A stretch of 32,966 bases of DNA from Oscillospiraceae bacterium (lineage in GTDB: Bacteria > Bacillota > Clostridia > UMGS1810). The translations under genes and the position numbers were made by a program. The notes below the pieces were generated by a model, which saw only the letters and a list, made by a program, of their open reading frames with translations, made no database searches and was not told the origin of the DNA. Positions 20,637 to 30,442 of the stretch are shown in pieces; positions within the stretch are counted from its first letter, which is position 1; each line of letters begins with the position of its first letter. The stretch is taken from contig JALEIO010000027.1 in the NCBI GenBank assembly GCA_022769845.1, forward strand, positions 1 through 32,966. The letters run 5' to 3'.

Positions 20637-20679
20637 TTTTTGAAATTCAGATTACTTTAAAAGGAGGTTAACAGCTTTT

Positions 20680-21180
20680 ATGGAAAACATTGATGTAAAC
20701 GCTATGGAATTAAAAGAAAAAATAGTTAGCATTAATCGTGTTGCAAAGGTTGTTAAAGGCGGTAGAACCTTTAGATTCAGCGTTTTAGTTGTTGTCGGCG
20801 ACGAGAATGGTCATGTCGGCGCGGGTACAGGAAAAGCAGCTGAAATTCCTGACGCAGTCAGAAAAGCGATTGACGATGCTAAAAAGAATATGATTACAGT
20901 ACCGATTGTAAACACAACCATTCCGCATGAAAAAATCGGCGTTTTCGGTGCAGGCAGAGTGCTTTTGAAACCTGCCGGTTTAGGTACCGGAGTTATCGCC
21001 GGCGGCGGTGTAAGAGCGGTGCTCGAGCTTGCTGGTATTAAAAATATCAGAACAAAGTCACTGCGTTCAAATAATCCCCGCAATATGGTTAATGCGACGA
21101 TTGAAGGCCTTAAAGAAATGATGGTTGCTGAAGAAGTAGCTAAATTGAGAGGCAAATCAGTAGAAGAATTGTTGGGTTAA
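20680..21180 (+). CDS. rpsE: 30S ribosomal protein S5
   Basis: [53 protein letters not shown]. Confidence 0.98.
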   Translation: MENIDVNAMELKEKIVSINRVAKVVKGGRTFRFSVLVVVGDENGHVGAGTGKAAEIPDAVRKAIDDAKKNMITVPIVNTTIPHEKIGVFGAGRVLLKPAGLGTGVIAGGGVRAVLELAGIKNIRTKSLRSNNPRNMVNATIEGLKEMMVAEEVAKLRGKSVEELLG

Positions 21181-21223
21181 TTTTAGCGTGTACGCTTAGA
21201 AAATATTGCAGGAGGAAATTGAA

Positions 21224-21403
21224 ATGGCAAAGATTAAAGTAACTTTGGTTAAAAGCTTCCACGGCTGCAAAAAAGACCAAATTGCAACTGTTGCTGCTTT
21301 AGGCCTTAAAAAAATACGAGATGAAAAAACACATGAAGATTGTCCTCAAATCAGAGGTATGGTTACAAAAATCAAGCACTTGGTTAAGGTTGAGGAAATA
21401 TAA
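21224..21403 (+). CDS. rpmD: 50S ribosomal protein L30
   Basis: [62 protein letters not shown] at 21224 after GGAGG. Confidence 0.96.
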   Translation: MAKIKVTLVKSFHGCKKDQIATVAALGLKKIRDEKTHEDCPQIRGMVTKIKHLVKVEEI

Positions 21404-21423
21404 ACTAAAAGGAGGTGTCTTGT

Positions 21424-21864
21424 ATGAAATTATTTGAACTTGCTCCAAGCAAAGGCGCTGTAAAAGACAGAAAAAGAGTGGGCAGAGGTCACGGTTCGGG
21501 CAGCGGAAAAACATCTGGTAGAGGCCATAAAGGACAGAATGCCAGAAGCGGCGGCGGTGTAAGAGTTGGTTTTGAAGGCGGTCAGATGCCTATATACAGA
21601 AGATTGCCGAAACGCGGCTTTACAAATATCTTTGCTAAGGAATATGTTGAAGTAAAAATTTCAGATTTGAATAAATTTGAATCCGGTGCAGTTGTAGACG
21701 CTCAAGCTTTGAAGAAAGCCGGAATCATCAAAAAAGTTTGTGACGGCATTAAGGTGTTGGGTAACGGTGAAATAAACGTTAAACTCACAGTTAAAGCTGC
21801 GAAGTTTACAGAAGCTGCTAAGGAGAAGATTGAAGCAGCCGGAGGAAAGGCTGAGGTGATGTAA
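21424..21864 (+). CDS. rplO: 50S ribosomal protein L15
   Basis: [66 protein letters not shown]. Confidence 0.97.
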   Translation: MKLFELAPSKGAVKDRKRVGRGHGSGSGKTSGRGHKGQNARSGGGVRVGFEGGQMPIYRRLPKRGFTNIFAKEYVEVKISDLNKFESGAVVDAQALKKAGIIKKVCDGIKVLGNGEINVKLTVKAAKFTEAAKEKIEAAGGKAEVM

Positions 21865-21865
21865 G

Positions 21866-23113
21866 GTGTTTCAGACCATTAGAAATGCTTGGAAAATCCC
21901 GGATCTTCGAAAAAAGATTTTATTTACTCTGTTTATGATTGCGGTGTTCAGGCTCGGTTCTTACATTCCTGTTCCCGGTCTTGACAGAGGCGCGCTTCAA
22001 AGTATGATTGGCGAGGGCAACAACCTTTTCGGTATGCTCGATTTATTTTCGGGTGGTGCGTTCGGTAATGCAACAATTTTTGCTATGAGTATTACCCCGT
22101 ACATCAACTCGTCAATTATAATTCAGCTTTTGACGGTTGCAATCCCTGCTTTGGAACGTCTTGCCAAAGAAGGCGAAGAAGGCAGAAAGAGACTTGCTTC
22201 CTGGACAAGATACGGCACTGTTATATTAGCTTTTATTCAGGCTTTGGGCTTGTATTTTGCGTTAAGAAGCGGTATTTCAAATCCCGGCGTTGTATCGTTT
22301 ATAATGATTACCTTCTCGTTTACGGCAGGTACGGCATTTCTTATGTGGCTCGGAGAGCAAATCACCGAATACGGCGTTGGAAACGGTATTTCGATTATCA
22401 TTTTTGCAGGTATCGTATCGAGAGTGCCCAGCTCTGTTATAGGACTTGTTAACAACTTTAGGGCTGTTCAGGGTATTCAGGGTATTATCTCGCTTGCCGC
22501 AATTATAATTGTATCGGCAGCTTCAATTTTGCTTGTTGTATTCATCAATGACGCAGAAAGAAGAATTCCGGTACAGTATGCAAAGAGAATGGTCGGACGT
22601 AAAATGTACGGCGGTCAGAGCACTCATATTCCGATTAAGATTGCTATGGCAGGCGTTATTCCGATTATCTTTGCAATGTCGATTTTGTCTTTCCCGCAAA
22701 CCATTGCGCAGCTTATCGGCAAAAACATTCAGATTTTTAACACAACGTCGTGGTGGTATATTATTTTGTACTTCCTGCTTATCATTTTCTTCACATATTT
22801 CTATACCGCAATTCAGTTTAATCCGATTGAGGTTGCAAATAATATGAAGAAAAACGGCGGATTTATCCCCGGTATAAGACCGGGTAAACCGACAAGTGAT
22901 TTTATTAACAAGGTTTTGGTTAAAATTACATTGGCAGGCGCAGTATTTTTAGGACTTATCGCGGTTCTTCCGCAGATTGTCGTTAAGTACACCGCATTTC
23001 ATCTTACGCTCGGCGGTTCGTCGCTCCTTATCTTGGTCGGCGTTGCGCTCGAAACGGTTAAACAGATTGAATCGCAAATGCTTATGCGTCACTACAAAGG
23101 ATTTTTGGATTAA
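21866..23113 (+). CDS. secY: Preprotein translocase subunit SecY
   Basis: 415 aa multi-TM; FRLGSYIPVPGLDRGAL; ERLAKEGEEGRKRLASWTRYGT; GTG start. Confidence 0.98.
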   Translation: MFQTIRNAWKIPDLRKKILFTLFMIAVFRLGSYIPVPGLDRGALQSMIGEGNNLFGMLDLFSGGAFGNATIFAMSITPYINSSIIIQLLTVAIPALERLAKEGEEGRKRLASWTRYGTVILAFIQALGLYFALRSGISNPGVVSFIMITFSFTAGTAFLMWLGEQITEYGVGNGISIIIFAGIVSRVPSSVIGLVNNFRAVQGIQGIISLAAIIIVSAASILLVVFINDAERRIPVQYAKRMVGRKMYGGQSTHIPIKIAMAGVIPIIFAMSILSFPQTIAQLIGKNIQIFNTTSWWYIILYFLLIIFFTYFYTAIQFNPIEVANNMKKNGGFIPGIRPGKPTSDFINKVLVKITLAGAVFLGLIAVLPQIVVKYTAFHLTLGGSSLLILVGVALETVKQIESQMLMRHYKGFLD

Positions 23114-23139
23114 TAAAATAATTTGTCAGGGAGAAATTT

Positions 23140-23772
23140 ATGAAAATTATTATGCTTGGTGCCCCCGGTGCGGGCAAAGGAACGCAGGCTGAAATTCTCA
23201 ATAAAATGTATGGCATACCTACAATTTCGACAGGCGCTATTATAAGAGAAGCTATTAAAAGCGGAACTGAACTTGGAAATAAGGTTAAGGCTATCATTGA
23301 GAGCGGTAATCTTGTGTCAGACGATATTGTAATCGAAATCATAAAGAAACGTCTTGCGGAAAAAGATTGCGAAAACGGATTTATTTTAGACGGTTTTCCG
23401 CGAACTGTTGCGCAAGCGGACGCGCTTTACGATATGGGCATTTTAATAGACAAAGTTATTTCTATTGAAGTGGACGATGAGGATATCATCAAAAGACTTT
23501 CGGGCAGACGTGAGTGTTCAGGCTGCAGGGCAACCTATCACATTGACAGCAAGCCGTCGTCTAAAGGCGATGTATGCGAGAAATGCGGCGCGGCGCTTAC
23601 GGTACGTCCTGACGATGAACCCGAAACAATCAAAAAAAGGCTTGATGTCTACCACGAGCAGACCGAGGCTTTAAAGGATTATTATGAGGGCAAGAAAATT
23701 CTTCACAAGGTATGCGGCAGCAATGGAATCGAGGCTACCACCAAGAGCATTGTAGCAGTATTGGAGAATTAA
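23140..23772 (+). CDS. adk: Adenylate kinase (zinc-finger LID type)
   Basis: MKIIMLGAPGAGKGTQAEILNKMYGIPTISTG; FILDGFPRTVAQADAL; LID CSGCRATYH...CEKCGA. Confidence 0.98.
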   Translation: MKIIMLGAPGAGKGTQAEILNKMYGIPTISTGAIIREAIKSGTELGNKVKAIIESGNLVSDDIVIEIIKKRLAEKDCENGFILDGFPRTVAQADALYDMGILIDKVISIEVDDEDIIKRLSGRRECSGCRATYHIDSKPSSKGDVCEKCGAALTVRPDDEPETIKKRLDVYHEQTEALKDYYEGKKILHKVCGSNGIEATTKSIVAVLEN

Positions 23773-23774
23773 AA

Positions 23775-24524
23775 ATGATTTATATTAAGTCAGCGGGCGA
23801 AGTGGCTAAAATGCGCCGTTCAGGCAAGATTACGGCAAACGTTTTTGAAGTGTTGAAACCGTATATCAAACCCGGCGTATCAACCGCAGAGCTTGACAAA
23901 ATCGCGAAAGAATATATACTAAACTCCGAGGCAAAACCGTCATTTTTAAACTATAACGGTTTTCCCGCCAGTATATGTTCCTCGGTAAATGATGTTGTTA
24001 TTCACGGCATACCCAGTCACAGCGAGATTTTAAAAGACGGCGATATTATCAGCATCGACGTCGGAGTTATCAAAGAAGGTTACCACTCGGACGCAGCGAG
24101 AACCTTTGCTGTGGGAAATATCAGCGAGGATGCCGCACGATTAATTGACGTTACTCAAAAAAGCTTTTTTGAAGGAATACGTTATGCAAAGCAGGGCGAG
24201 AGGCTTTTTAGCATATCGGCAACAATTCAGGATTATGTTGAAGGTGCAGGCTTTAGCATCGTTAAAAATTACTGCGGTCACGGAGTCGGCAGAAATCTTC
24301 ATGAGGACCCTGAAATTCCGAATTACGGAAAGTTCGGTCACGGAAACAGACTTATGCGCAATATGACGCTTGCGATTGAGCCTATGGTTAATATGGGCGG
24401 CGCGGCGACAAAAGTCTTATCTGATGGCTGGAAGGTTGTCACACAGGATAAATCGTATGCGGCGCATTATGAGAATACCATTGTGATAACAGACGGTGAG
24501 CCGATTATTCTTACCGCGCTTTAA
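23775..24524 (+). CDS. map: Methionine aminopeptidase type I
   Basis: MIYIKSAGEVAKMRRSGKITANVFEVLKPYIKPGVSTAELD; NYCGHGVGRNLHEDPEIPNYG; ATG at 23775. Confidence 0.97.
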   Translation: MIYIKSAGEVAKMRRSGKITANVFEVLKPYIKPGVSTAELDKIAKEYILNSEAKPSFLNYNGFPASICSSVNDVVIHGIPSHSEILKDGDIISIDVGVIKEGYHSDAARTFAVGNISEDAARLIDVTQKSFFEGIRYAKQGERLFSISATIQDYVEGAGFSIVKNYCGHGVGRNLHEDPEIPNYGKFGHGNRLMRNMTLAIEPMVNMGGAATKVLSDGWKVVTQDKSYAAHYENTIVITDGEPIILTAL

Positions 24525-24555
24525 ACGTGTTGTGAAATTTAAGTAGAGGTGATAT

Positions 24556-24828
24556 GTGTTGGACGCTCATCCCGGCGGATTTGTATATGCAGTTGCCGGC
24601 AGAGATTCGGGAAAATGCTTCATCATTCTGTCCGTAGAAGATAATTATGCATATATTGCAGACGGCAAGGGCAGAAAGGTGGGCGCACCCAAAAAGAAAA
24701 AATTAAAGCATTTGCGGCTTACTTCTTCGGTCGATCCATTTTTGGCAAACAAGCTTTTCGAGGTCGGCAAGGTTACCAACAAAGAGGTAAGACACGCTAT
24801 AAGAGCGTTTTTGGGTGAAAGTAAATGA
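24556..24828 (+). CDS. KOW-domain RNA-binding protein (L14e/L6e-like)
   Basis: GFVYAVAGRDSGKCFIILSVEDNYAYIADGKGRKVGAPKKKKLKHLRLTS; located between map and infA as in other Clostridia. Confidence 0.85.
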   Translation: MLDAHPGGFVYAVAGRDSGKCFIILSVEDNYAYIADGKGRKVGAPKKKKLKHLRLTSSVDPFLANKLFEVGKVTNKEVRHAIRAFLGESK

Positions 24829-24857
24829 CGAAAATTTTGTAAAAGGAGGTTTTTATT

Positions 24858-25076
24858 ATGGCAAAAGAAGACGTATTGGAGCTTGAAGGCACAGTTATTG
24901 AAGCGCTGCCCAATGCAATGTTTCAAGTTGAGTTTGAAAACGGTCACAGAATACTTGCTCATATTTCGGGTAAGCTCCGAATGAATTTTATAAGAATTCT
25001 GCCGGGTGATAAGGTTACGGTTGAAATGTCGCCTTATGACCTCACAAGAGGCAGAATTACCTGGAGAGCAAAATAA
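24858..25076 (+). CDS. infA: Translation initiation factor IF-1
   Basis: [69 protein letters not shown]. Confidence 0.98.
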   Translation: MAKEDVLELEGTVIEALPNAMFQVEFENGHRILAHISGKLRMNFIRILPGDKVTVEMSPYDLTRGRITWRAK

Positions 25077-25179
25077 ACCTATTTACAAATGTGCATTTAA
25101 ACTGCAAATGTGCAGCTTTATGCCAAAAAACCTTTAGTTTAGATTTTTTCGAGATTTTTAAAGAACAGGAGGAGAAATT

Positions 25180-25293
25180 ATGAAAGTCAGACCTTCAGTA
25201 AAACCTATTTGCGAAAAATGCAAAATTATTAAAAGAAAAGGCAATGTTATGGTTATTTGCCAAAACCCCAAGCATAAGCAGAAACAGGGTTGA
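25180..25293 (+). CDS. rpmJ: 50S ribosomal protein L36 (zinc-binding)
   Basis: 37 aa [37 protein letters not shown] after AGGAGGAG; below the ORF-track length cutoff. Confidence 0.97.
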   Translation: MKVRPSVKPICEKCKIIKRKGNVMVICQNPKHKQKQG

Positions 25294-25407
25294 TAACTGC
25301 CTTTAACCTAAAAGGGGGCGGCTGTACGATTTTTCGTAACCCCTTTTACGGTTTTATATAAATTAAGCTTACATTTATTTTTGTTAAATTTTTAAGGAGG
25401 TGTAAAA

Positions 25408-25776
25408 ATGGCTCGTATAGCTGGCGTAGATTTACCTAACGAAAAAAGAGTTGAGATTGGCCTTACCTACATTTTTGGTATCGGCAGAAAATCTTCAAAC
25501 AAAATTTTAAGCGAAACAGGTATAAATCCCGACACTCGTGTTAAAGACTTAACAGAGGACGAGATTTCTAAATTAAGAGCTGCCATTGATAAAGATTATC
25601 ACGTTGAAGGTGATTTGAGACGTCAAACAGCGCTTGATATAAAAAGACTCATTGAAATCGGATGTTACAGAGGACTTCGTCACAGAAGAGGTCTTCCTGT
25701 AAGAGGTCAGAGATCAAAAACAAATGCAAGAACAAGAAAAGGCCCGAGAAAAACAATGGCTAACAAGAAGAAATAG
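25408..25776 (+). CDS. rpsM: 30S ribosomal protein S13
   Basis: [62 protein letters not shown]. Confidence 0.98.
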   Translation: MARIAGVDLPNEKRVEIGLTYIFGIGRKSSNKILSETGINPDTRVKDLTEDEISKLRAAIDKDYHVEGDLRRQTALDIKRLIEIGCYRGLRHRRGLPVRGQRSKTNARTRKGPRKTMANKKK

Positions 25777-25794
25777 AAAGGGAGGGGTATAACA

Positions 25795-26184
25795 ATGGCT
25801 CAAGTTAAAAGAACACGTAAAAGACGTGAAAAGAAAAACGTTGAAAAAGGAGCTGCACATATCCGTTCCTCTTTCAATAACACTATTGTAACAATCACAG
25901 ATACTGCAGGTAACGCTCTTTCGTGGGCAAGTGCCGGCGGACTGGGCTTTAGAGGCTCAAGAAAAAGCACGCCTTTTGCATCGCAGATGGCTGCTGAAAC
26001 CGCTGCAAAGGCCGCTATGGAACACGGTCTTAAATCTGTTGAAGTTTATGTTAAAGGTCCCGGCGCAGGACGTGAAGCTGCAATAAGAGCACTTCAGACT
26101 GCCGGCTTGGAGGTTAGTATGATTAAAGATGTAACCCCAATTCCGCACAACGGCTGCAGACCGCCCAAAAGAAGAAGAGTTTGA
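25795..26184 (+). CDS. rpsK: 30S ribosomal protein S11
   Basis: [50 protein letters not shown]. Confidence 0.98.
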   Translation: MAQVKRTRKRREKKNVEKGAAHIRSSFNNTIVTITDTAGNALSWASAGGLGFRGSRKSTPFASQMAAETAAKAAMEHGLKSVEVYVKGPGAGREAAIRALQTAGLEVSMIKDVTPIPHNGCRPPKRRRV

Positions 26185-26201
26185 TATAGGAGGTGCAATA
26201 A

Positions 26202-26828
26202 ATGGCTAGATATACCGACGCTGTGTGCCGTCTTTGCCGCCGTGAGGGTCAAAAGCTCTTCTTGAAAGGCGCAAGATGTTACAGTGATAAATGTTCCGTA
26301 GGAAAAAGACAGTATGCTCCGGGTCAGCATGGTCAGGGCAGAAAAAAACTTTCAGAGTACGGAATACAGTTAAGAGAAAAACAGAAAGCAAAAAGATATT
26401 ACGGCGTATTGGAATCGCAGTTTGAAAAGTATTTCGATATGGCAAGCAACAAAAAAGGTATTACAGGTGAAAACCTTTTACAGATTTTGGAAAGCCGTTT
26501 AGACAATGTTGTTTACAGACTCGGCTTCGCTCTTTCAAGACCCGAAGCAAGACAGCTTGTAAGACATGGTCATTTTACGGTTGACGGTCATAAGGTTAAC
26601 ATTCCGTCATATCTTGTAAAACCCGGCGCTGTTATCACAATTAAAGAAAACAGCAGAAGCCTTCCCAAAATTAAGAGCATTTTAGAGCAAACTGACGGAA
26701 AGGTTATTCCGAAATGGCTTGATTTGGACAGAAATACATTGCAGGCAAAAGTTGTTAACCTTTGTGACAGGGAAGATATCGACTTAGACGTTCAGGAACA
26801 CTTAATCGTTGAGTTGTATTCTAAATAA
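26202..26828 (+). CDS. rpsD: 30S ribosomal protein S4
   Basis: [68 protein letters not shown]. Confidence 0.98.
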   Translation: MARYTDAVCRLCRREGQKLFLKGARCYSDKCSVGKRQYAPGQHGQGRKKLSEYGIQLREKQKAKRYYGVLESQFEKYFDMASNKKGITGENLLQILESRLDNVVYRLGFALSRPEARQLVRHGHFTVDGHKVNIPSYLVKPGAVITIKENSRSLPKIKSILEQTDGKVIPKWLDLDRNTLQAKVVNLCDREDIDLDVQEHLIVELYSK

Positions 26829-26877
26829 GCCTTCCCCATAAAATTATTTTTAATACTGGAATGGAGGGTTGTAAAGT

Positions 26878-27834
26878 ATGATAGAAATGGAAAAACCCAA
26901 GGTTGAATGCGTGGAAAGAAGCGAGGACGGAACGTATGCGCGTTTTGAAGTTGAGCCTTTAGAGCGTGGCTACGGCATAACTTTAGGCAACTCAATAAGA
27001 CGAGTTTTGCTTTCGTCACTTCCCGGTTCTGCCGCAACATCCGTAAAAATCGACGGTGTACTCCACGAATTTAGCACAATTCCCGGGGTTAAAGAAGATG
27101 TTACGGAAATAATTTTAAATATCAAAAAGCTTATAACCATTGTTTACAGTGAAGTGCCCAAGACCGTTTACATTGATGCAACCGGTGCAGGCGAGGTGCT
27201 TGCCGGCGATATAAAATGCGACTCTGAAGTTGAAATAATCAACAAAGATTTGCACATTGCAACACTTGACGACAATGCAAAGCTTTATATGGAAATTACT
27301 CTTGCAAATGGCAGAGGCTATGTTCCGGCCGAGAAAAATAAGGAAAATATGCAGAGCATAATCGGCGTAATTCCCGTTGATTCTATCTATTCGCCTATCT
27401 GCAAGGTAAATTACAACGTAACCAACACTCGTGTTGGTCAGGTGACCGATTACGACAAGCTCTCTTTGGAGCTTTGGTCGGACGGTACTATCACGCCTGA
27501 AGAAGCATTGAGCTTAAGCGCGAAAATTTTGAACGACCATATGAGCTTGTTCATTGATTTAACTGATGAAATCAAGCACAAAGACATTATGGTTGAAAAG
27601 GAAGATAATAAGAAGGATAAGGTTCTTGAGCTTACTATTGAAGAACTTGACCTTTCTGTTCGTTCATTTAACTGCCTTAAGAGAGCCGGTATCAATACGG
27701 TTGAAGATTTGGTTAACAAGTCTGAGGGCGAAATGATGAAGGTAAGAAATTTGGGCAGAAAATCTTTAGAAGAAGTTATCGCAAAACTTGCCGCTTTGGG
27801 CTTGGTGTTCTCAAAAGAAACTTATGATGACTAA
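26878..27834 (+). CDS. rpoA: DNA-directed RNA polymerase subunit alpha
   Basis: [13 protein letters not shown]...[59 protein letters not shown]. Confidence 0.98.
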   Translation: MIEMEKPKVECVERSEDGTYARFEVEPLERGYGITLGNSIRRVLLSSLPGSAATSVKIDGVLHEFSTIPGVKEDVTEIILNIKKLITIVYSEVPKTVYIDATGAGEVLAGDIKCDSEVEIINKDLHIATLDDNAKLYMEITLANGRGYVPAEKNKENMQSIIGVIPVDSIYSPICKVNYNVTNTRVGQVTDYDKLSLELWSDGTITPEEALSLSAKILNDHMSLFIDLTDEIKHKDIMVEKEDNKKDKVLELTIEELDLSVRSFNCLKRAGINTVEDLVNKSEGEMMKVRNLGRKSLEEVIAKLAALGLVFSKETYDD

Positions 27835-27863
27835 AATATTGGAGCAAAGGAGGTATATGTGTT

Positions 27864-28205
27864 ATGCCGGGTACGAGAAAATTAGGTAAAGCTACCGACC
27901 ATAGAATTGCTATGCTTAAAAATCTTACAACCTCGCTTTTGGAAAACGGTAAAATTGAAACAACCGTTGCAAAAGCTAAAGAAGTGAGAAGCTTGGCTGA
28001 AAGAATGATAACCTTGGGTAAACAAAATACTCTTCATACAAGAAGGCAGGCGCTTTCTTATATTACAAAAGAGGACGTTGTTACAAAGCTATTTAATGAA
28101 ATAGCTCCTAAATATGCCGATAGAAACGGCGGATATACCAGAATTGTTAAAATTGGTCCAAGACGCGGCGACGCTGCTGAAATGGCAATTATTGAATTGG
28201 TATAA
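27864..28205 (+). CDS. rplQ: 50S ribosomal protein L17
   Basis: [53 protein letters not shown]. Confidence 0.98.
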   Translation: MPGTRKLGKATDHRIAMLKNLTTSLLENGKIETTVAKAKEVRSLAERMITLGKQNTLHTRRQALSYITKEDVVTKLFNEIAPKYADRNGGYTRIVKIGPRRGDAAEMAIIELV

Positions 28206-28218
28206 CTTAAAATTCAGA

Positions 28219-28253
28219 GCGGTGCCGAAAATATTCGGCATCGTTTTTAATTT
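28219..28253 (+). terminator. Intrinsic terminator ending the ribosomal cluster
   Basis: GCGGTGCCGAA-AATA-TTCGGCATCG followed by TTTTTAATTTTT. Confidence 0.88.
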
Positions 28254-28263
28254 TTAAAAAGTA

Positions 28264-28292
28264 TTGACAAAGTATATTTAATGTGTTAAAAT
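28264..28292 (+). promoter_or_regulatory. Sigma-A promoter of the ABC transporter operon
   Basis: Consensus TTGACA (28264-28269) - 17 nt - TAAAAT (28287-28292); predicted start around 28299. Confidence 0.85.
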
Positions 28293-28304
28293 GATAACAA
28301 GATT

Positions 28305-28363
28305 TAGGATTAGTTTAGTTTTGAAAAGTTAAATTTAGGCGAGATTAGCAGAGTTTAGATGAG
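28305..28363 (+). promoter_or_regulatory. Putative TRAP (MtrB) binding site: (U/G)AG triplet array in the transporter leader
   Basis: UAG 28305; UAG 28311; UAG 28316; [UUG 28321, AAG 28326, AAA 28331]; UAG 28336; GAG 28341; UAG 28346; GAG 28351; UAG 28356; GAG 28361. Exact 5-nt period from 28311 to 28361 (11 positions, 8 canonical). Confidence 0.7.
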
Positions 28364-28383
28364 TGTTAATATGCTTGTTTTAT

Positions 28384-28417
28384 CCTTTTCGTCTTGCGAA
28401 AAGGGTTTTTTGTTTTT
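28384..28417 (+). terminator. Leader intrinsic terminator (attenuator) upstream of the ABC substrate-binding gene
   Basis: CCTTTTCG-TCTTG-CGAAAAGG followed by GTTTTTTGTTTTT, about 50 nt before the ORF at 28466. Confidence 0.85.
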
Positions 28418-28465
28418 AACGTTCAAATGTAAATCCTAAACAAAATTAAAAGGGGTAGATTTACA

Positions 28466-29473
28466 ATGAAAAAAGCAATGAAAAAGAGAATTTTATCGGC
28501 AGTGGGTATTATTTGTACGGCGGCAATGCTGTTTTCGGGATGCGCGTCCGATAAAACCGAAAAAAACGACGCAAATAAAAGCGACAAGGTATACAAAATT
28601 GGCGTTACTCAATTTGCCGACCATCCGTCGCTCGATAACTGCCGCGAAGGATTTATTCAGGGTCTTGCAAACAAAGGTTTTAAAGAAGGCGAAAATCTTG
28701 AAATAGAGGTTGTAAATGCACAGACTGAAATGGCAAAGGCAACACAGATTGCACAAAGCTTTGCAAGCTCGGGAAAAGATTTGGTTTGCGGCATTGCAAC
28801 ACCATCGGCACAGGCTTTGTACGCAGCGTGCGCTGAAAAAGGTATTCCTGTTATTTTTAATGCGATTTCCGATCCTGTTGGTGCAAAGCTTGCAAAATCT
28901 GAAACAGAGGTTATGCCGGGCATTACAGGCGTAAGTGATAAGCTGCCTGTTGAGGATCAGTTAAAGCTTATAAGAGAAATTTTGCCCGATGCTAAAAAAA
29001 TCGGCATTATCTACACAACAGGCGAGGCAAATTCTGTCAGCACAATAGAGGAATATAAAAAGTTTGCACCGCAGTACGGGTTTGAAATTGTTGACAAGGG
29101 AATTACCAAACAGGCAGAAATTCCGCAGGTTATGGATGTTATCTTGACGCAGGTTGACTGCATTTCAAATCTTACCGACAACACGGTTGTAGCAGCTCTC
29201 GGAGTTGTTTTGGAAAAGGCGAACGCCGCTAAAATTCCTGTTTTCGGCTCGGAGGAGGAGCAGGTTAAAAACGGTTGTATCGCGTCGGCAGGTCTTGATT
29301 ATGTAAAGCTTGGTATTCAGGCAGGCGAAATGGCGGCAAATGTGCTTAACGGAACAAGTATTGACACAATTCCGTTTGAAACTTTGAAGGAAACTAAATA
29401 CACCTTCAACGAGGAAACAGCAAAAGCGCTTGGAATTACAATCAGCAGCGAAACACTTTCAAAAGCAAAATAA
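28466..29473 (+). CDS. ABC transporter substrate-binding lipoprotein, PF04392/TrpX-like family
   Basis: Lipobox LFSGCAS; YKIGVTQFADHPSLDNCREGFIQGLANKGFKEGENLEIEVVNAQ...PVIFNAISDPVGAKL...PGITGVSD typical of the ABC_sub_bind family, which includes tryptophan-binding TrpX. Confidence 0.88.
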   Translation: MKKAMKKRILSAVGIICTAAMLFSGCASDKTEKNDANKSDKVYKIGVTQFADHPSLDNCREGFIQGLANKGFKEGENLEIEVVNAQTEMAKATQIAQSFASSGKDLVCGIATPSAQALYAACAEKGIPVIFNAISDPVGAKLAKSETEVMPGITGVSDKLPVEDQLKLIREILPDAKKIGIIYTTGEANSVSTIEEYKKFAPQYGFEIVDKGITKQAEIPQVMDVILTQVDCISNLTDNTVVAALGVVLEKANAAKIPVFGSEEEQVKNGCIASAGLDYVKLGIQAGEMAANVLNGTSIDTIPFETLKETKYTFNEETAKALGITISSETLSKAK

Positions 29474-29536
29474 ATTTTAATAACTCTGCCGCAGGCTATT
29501 CTTGCGGCAGAATGTATTATGTTATGGGAGATTAAA

Positions 29537-30442
29537 ATGGGAATTTTATCACTTGCCGCAGGAATTTTGGAGCAAGGCTTCATATTCGGAATAATGGCGC
29601 TCGGAATTTATATTACTTATAAAATTTTGGATTTTCCCGACCTTTCGGTAGACGGAACTTTTCCGCTCGGCGCAGCGGTGTCAACAAAGCTGATTTTATC
29701 GGGTATAAACCCGTGGATTGGACTTTTGGGAGCCTTTTTTGCGGGCGCTCTTGCAGGTATGCTTACGGGATTTTTTCACGTTAAGCTGAAAATTAAAGAC
29801 TTATTGAGCGGTATTCTTACAATGACGCTGCTTTATTCTGTAAACTATCGGATTGTGGGCAAGCCGAACGAGTTTTTTATGGGCGAAAATACAATTTTCA
29901 CCTCGGTAAATTCGCTTTTTCCCAATATTTCACCTGTTTTAAAAACATATACCGCGCTTTTAACCGTGCTTGTAATAGCTGTTTTGGTGAAATATGCACT
30001 GGACTGGTACTTGAGTACAAAATCAGGCTTTTTGCTTAAAAGCGTCGGTTCAAATGAATCACTCGTAATTACACTTGCCGAGGATCCCGGAAAAATAAAG
30101 GTAATAGGTCTTGCAATCTGCAACGGACTTGTTGCACTGGCGGGTGCGATTTACAGCCAAAGAAGTTCTCAATTTGATATTTCAAGCGGAACCGGTATGC
30201 TGGTAATGGGCCTTGCGGCGGTAATAATTGGGACAACGGTTTTTTCAAAAATGAAATTTTTGCGCATTACAACAGGAGTTCTGGTAGGTATGATTGTCTA
30301 CAAGGCTTGCATAACTCTTGCAATAAGCTCGGGTCTCCAGTCGTCCGATATGAACCTTGTTGTTACGGTTTTGTTTGTGTTAACGCTTGTTTTGAACGAT
30401 TTATCAAAAAAGAAGGGGGCGGCAAAAATTGCTAAAACTTGA
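29537..30442 (+). CDS. ABC transporter permease, TrpY-like
   Basis: Multi-TM; YITYKILDFPDLSVDGTFPLGAAV motif of this permease family; ATG at 29537 preferred over 29519. Confidence 0.88.
   Translation: MGILSLAAGILEQGFIFGIMALGIYITYKILDFPDLSVDGTFPLGAAVSTKLILSGINPWIGLLGAFFAGALAGMLTGFFHVKLKIKDLLSGILTMTLLYSVNYRIVGKPNEFFMGENTIFTSVNSLFPNISPVLKTYTALLTVLVIAVLVKYALDWYLSTKSGFLLKSVGSNESLVITLAEDPGKIKVIGLAICNGLVALAGAIYSQRSSQFDISSGTGMLVMGLAAVIIGTTVFSKMKFLRITTGVLVGMIVYKACITLAISSGLQSSDMNLVVTVLFVLTLVLNDLSKKKGAAKIAKT

Noticed and set aside
25085-25115. Repeated AAATGTGCA and hairpin CTGCA-AATG-TGCAG between infA and rpmJ
   Set aside because: Short (5-bp stem) and could occur by chance in this composition; not strong enough to report as an element.
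28359-28439. Possible leader peptide MSVNMLVLSFSSCEKGFLFLTFKCKS in the transporter leader, suggesting ribosome-mediated attenuation
   Set aside because: It contains no Trp codons, has no convincing SD, and reads through the terminator hairpin; protein-mediated (TRAP-like) attenuation explains the leader better.
28299-28465. T-box riboswitch in the transporter leader
   Set aside because: No T-box consensus (such as AGGGTGGNACCGCG) or specifier-stem layout; the leader is too short (about 165 nt).
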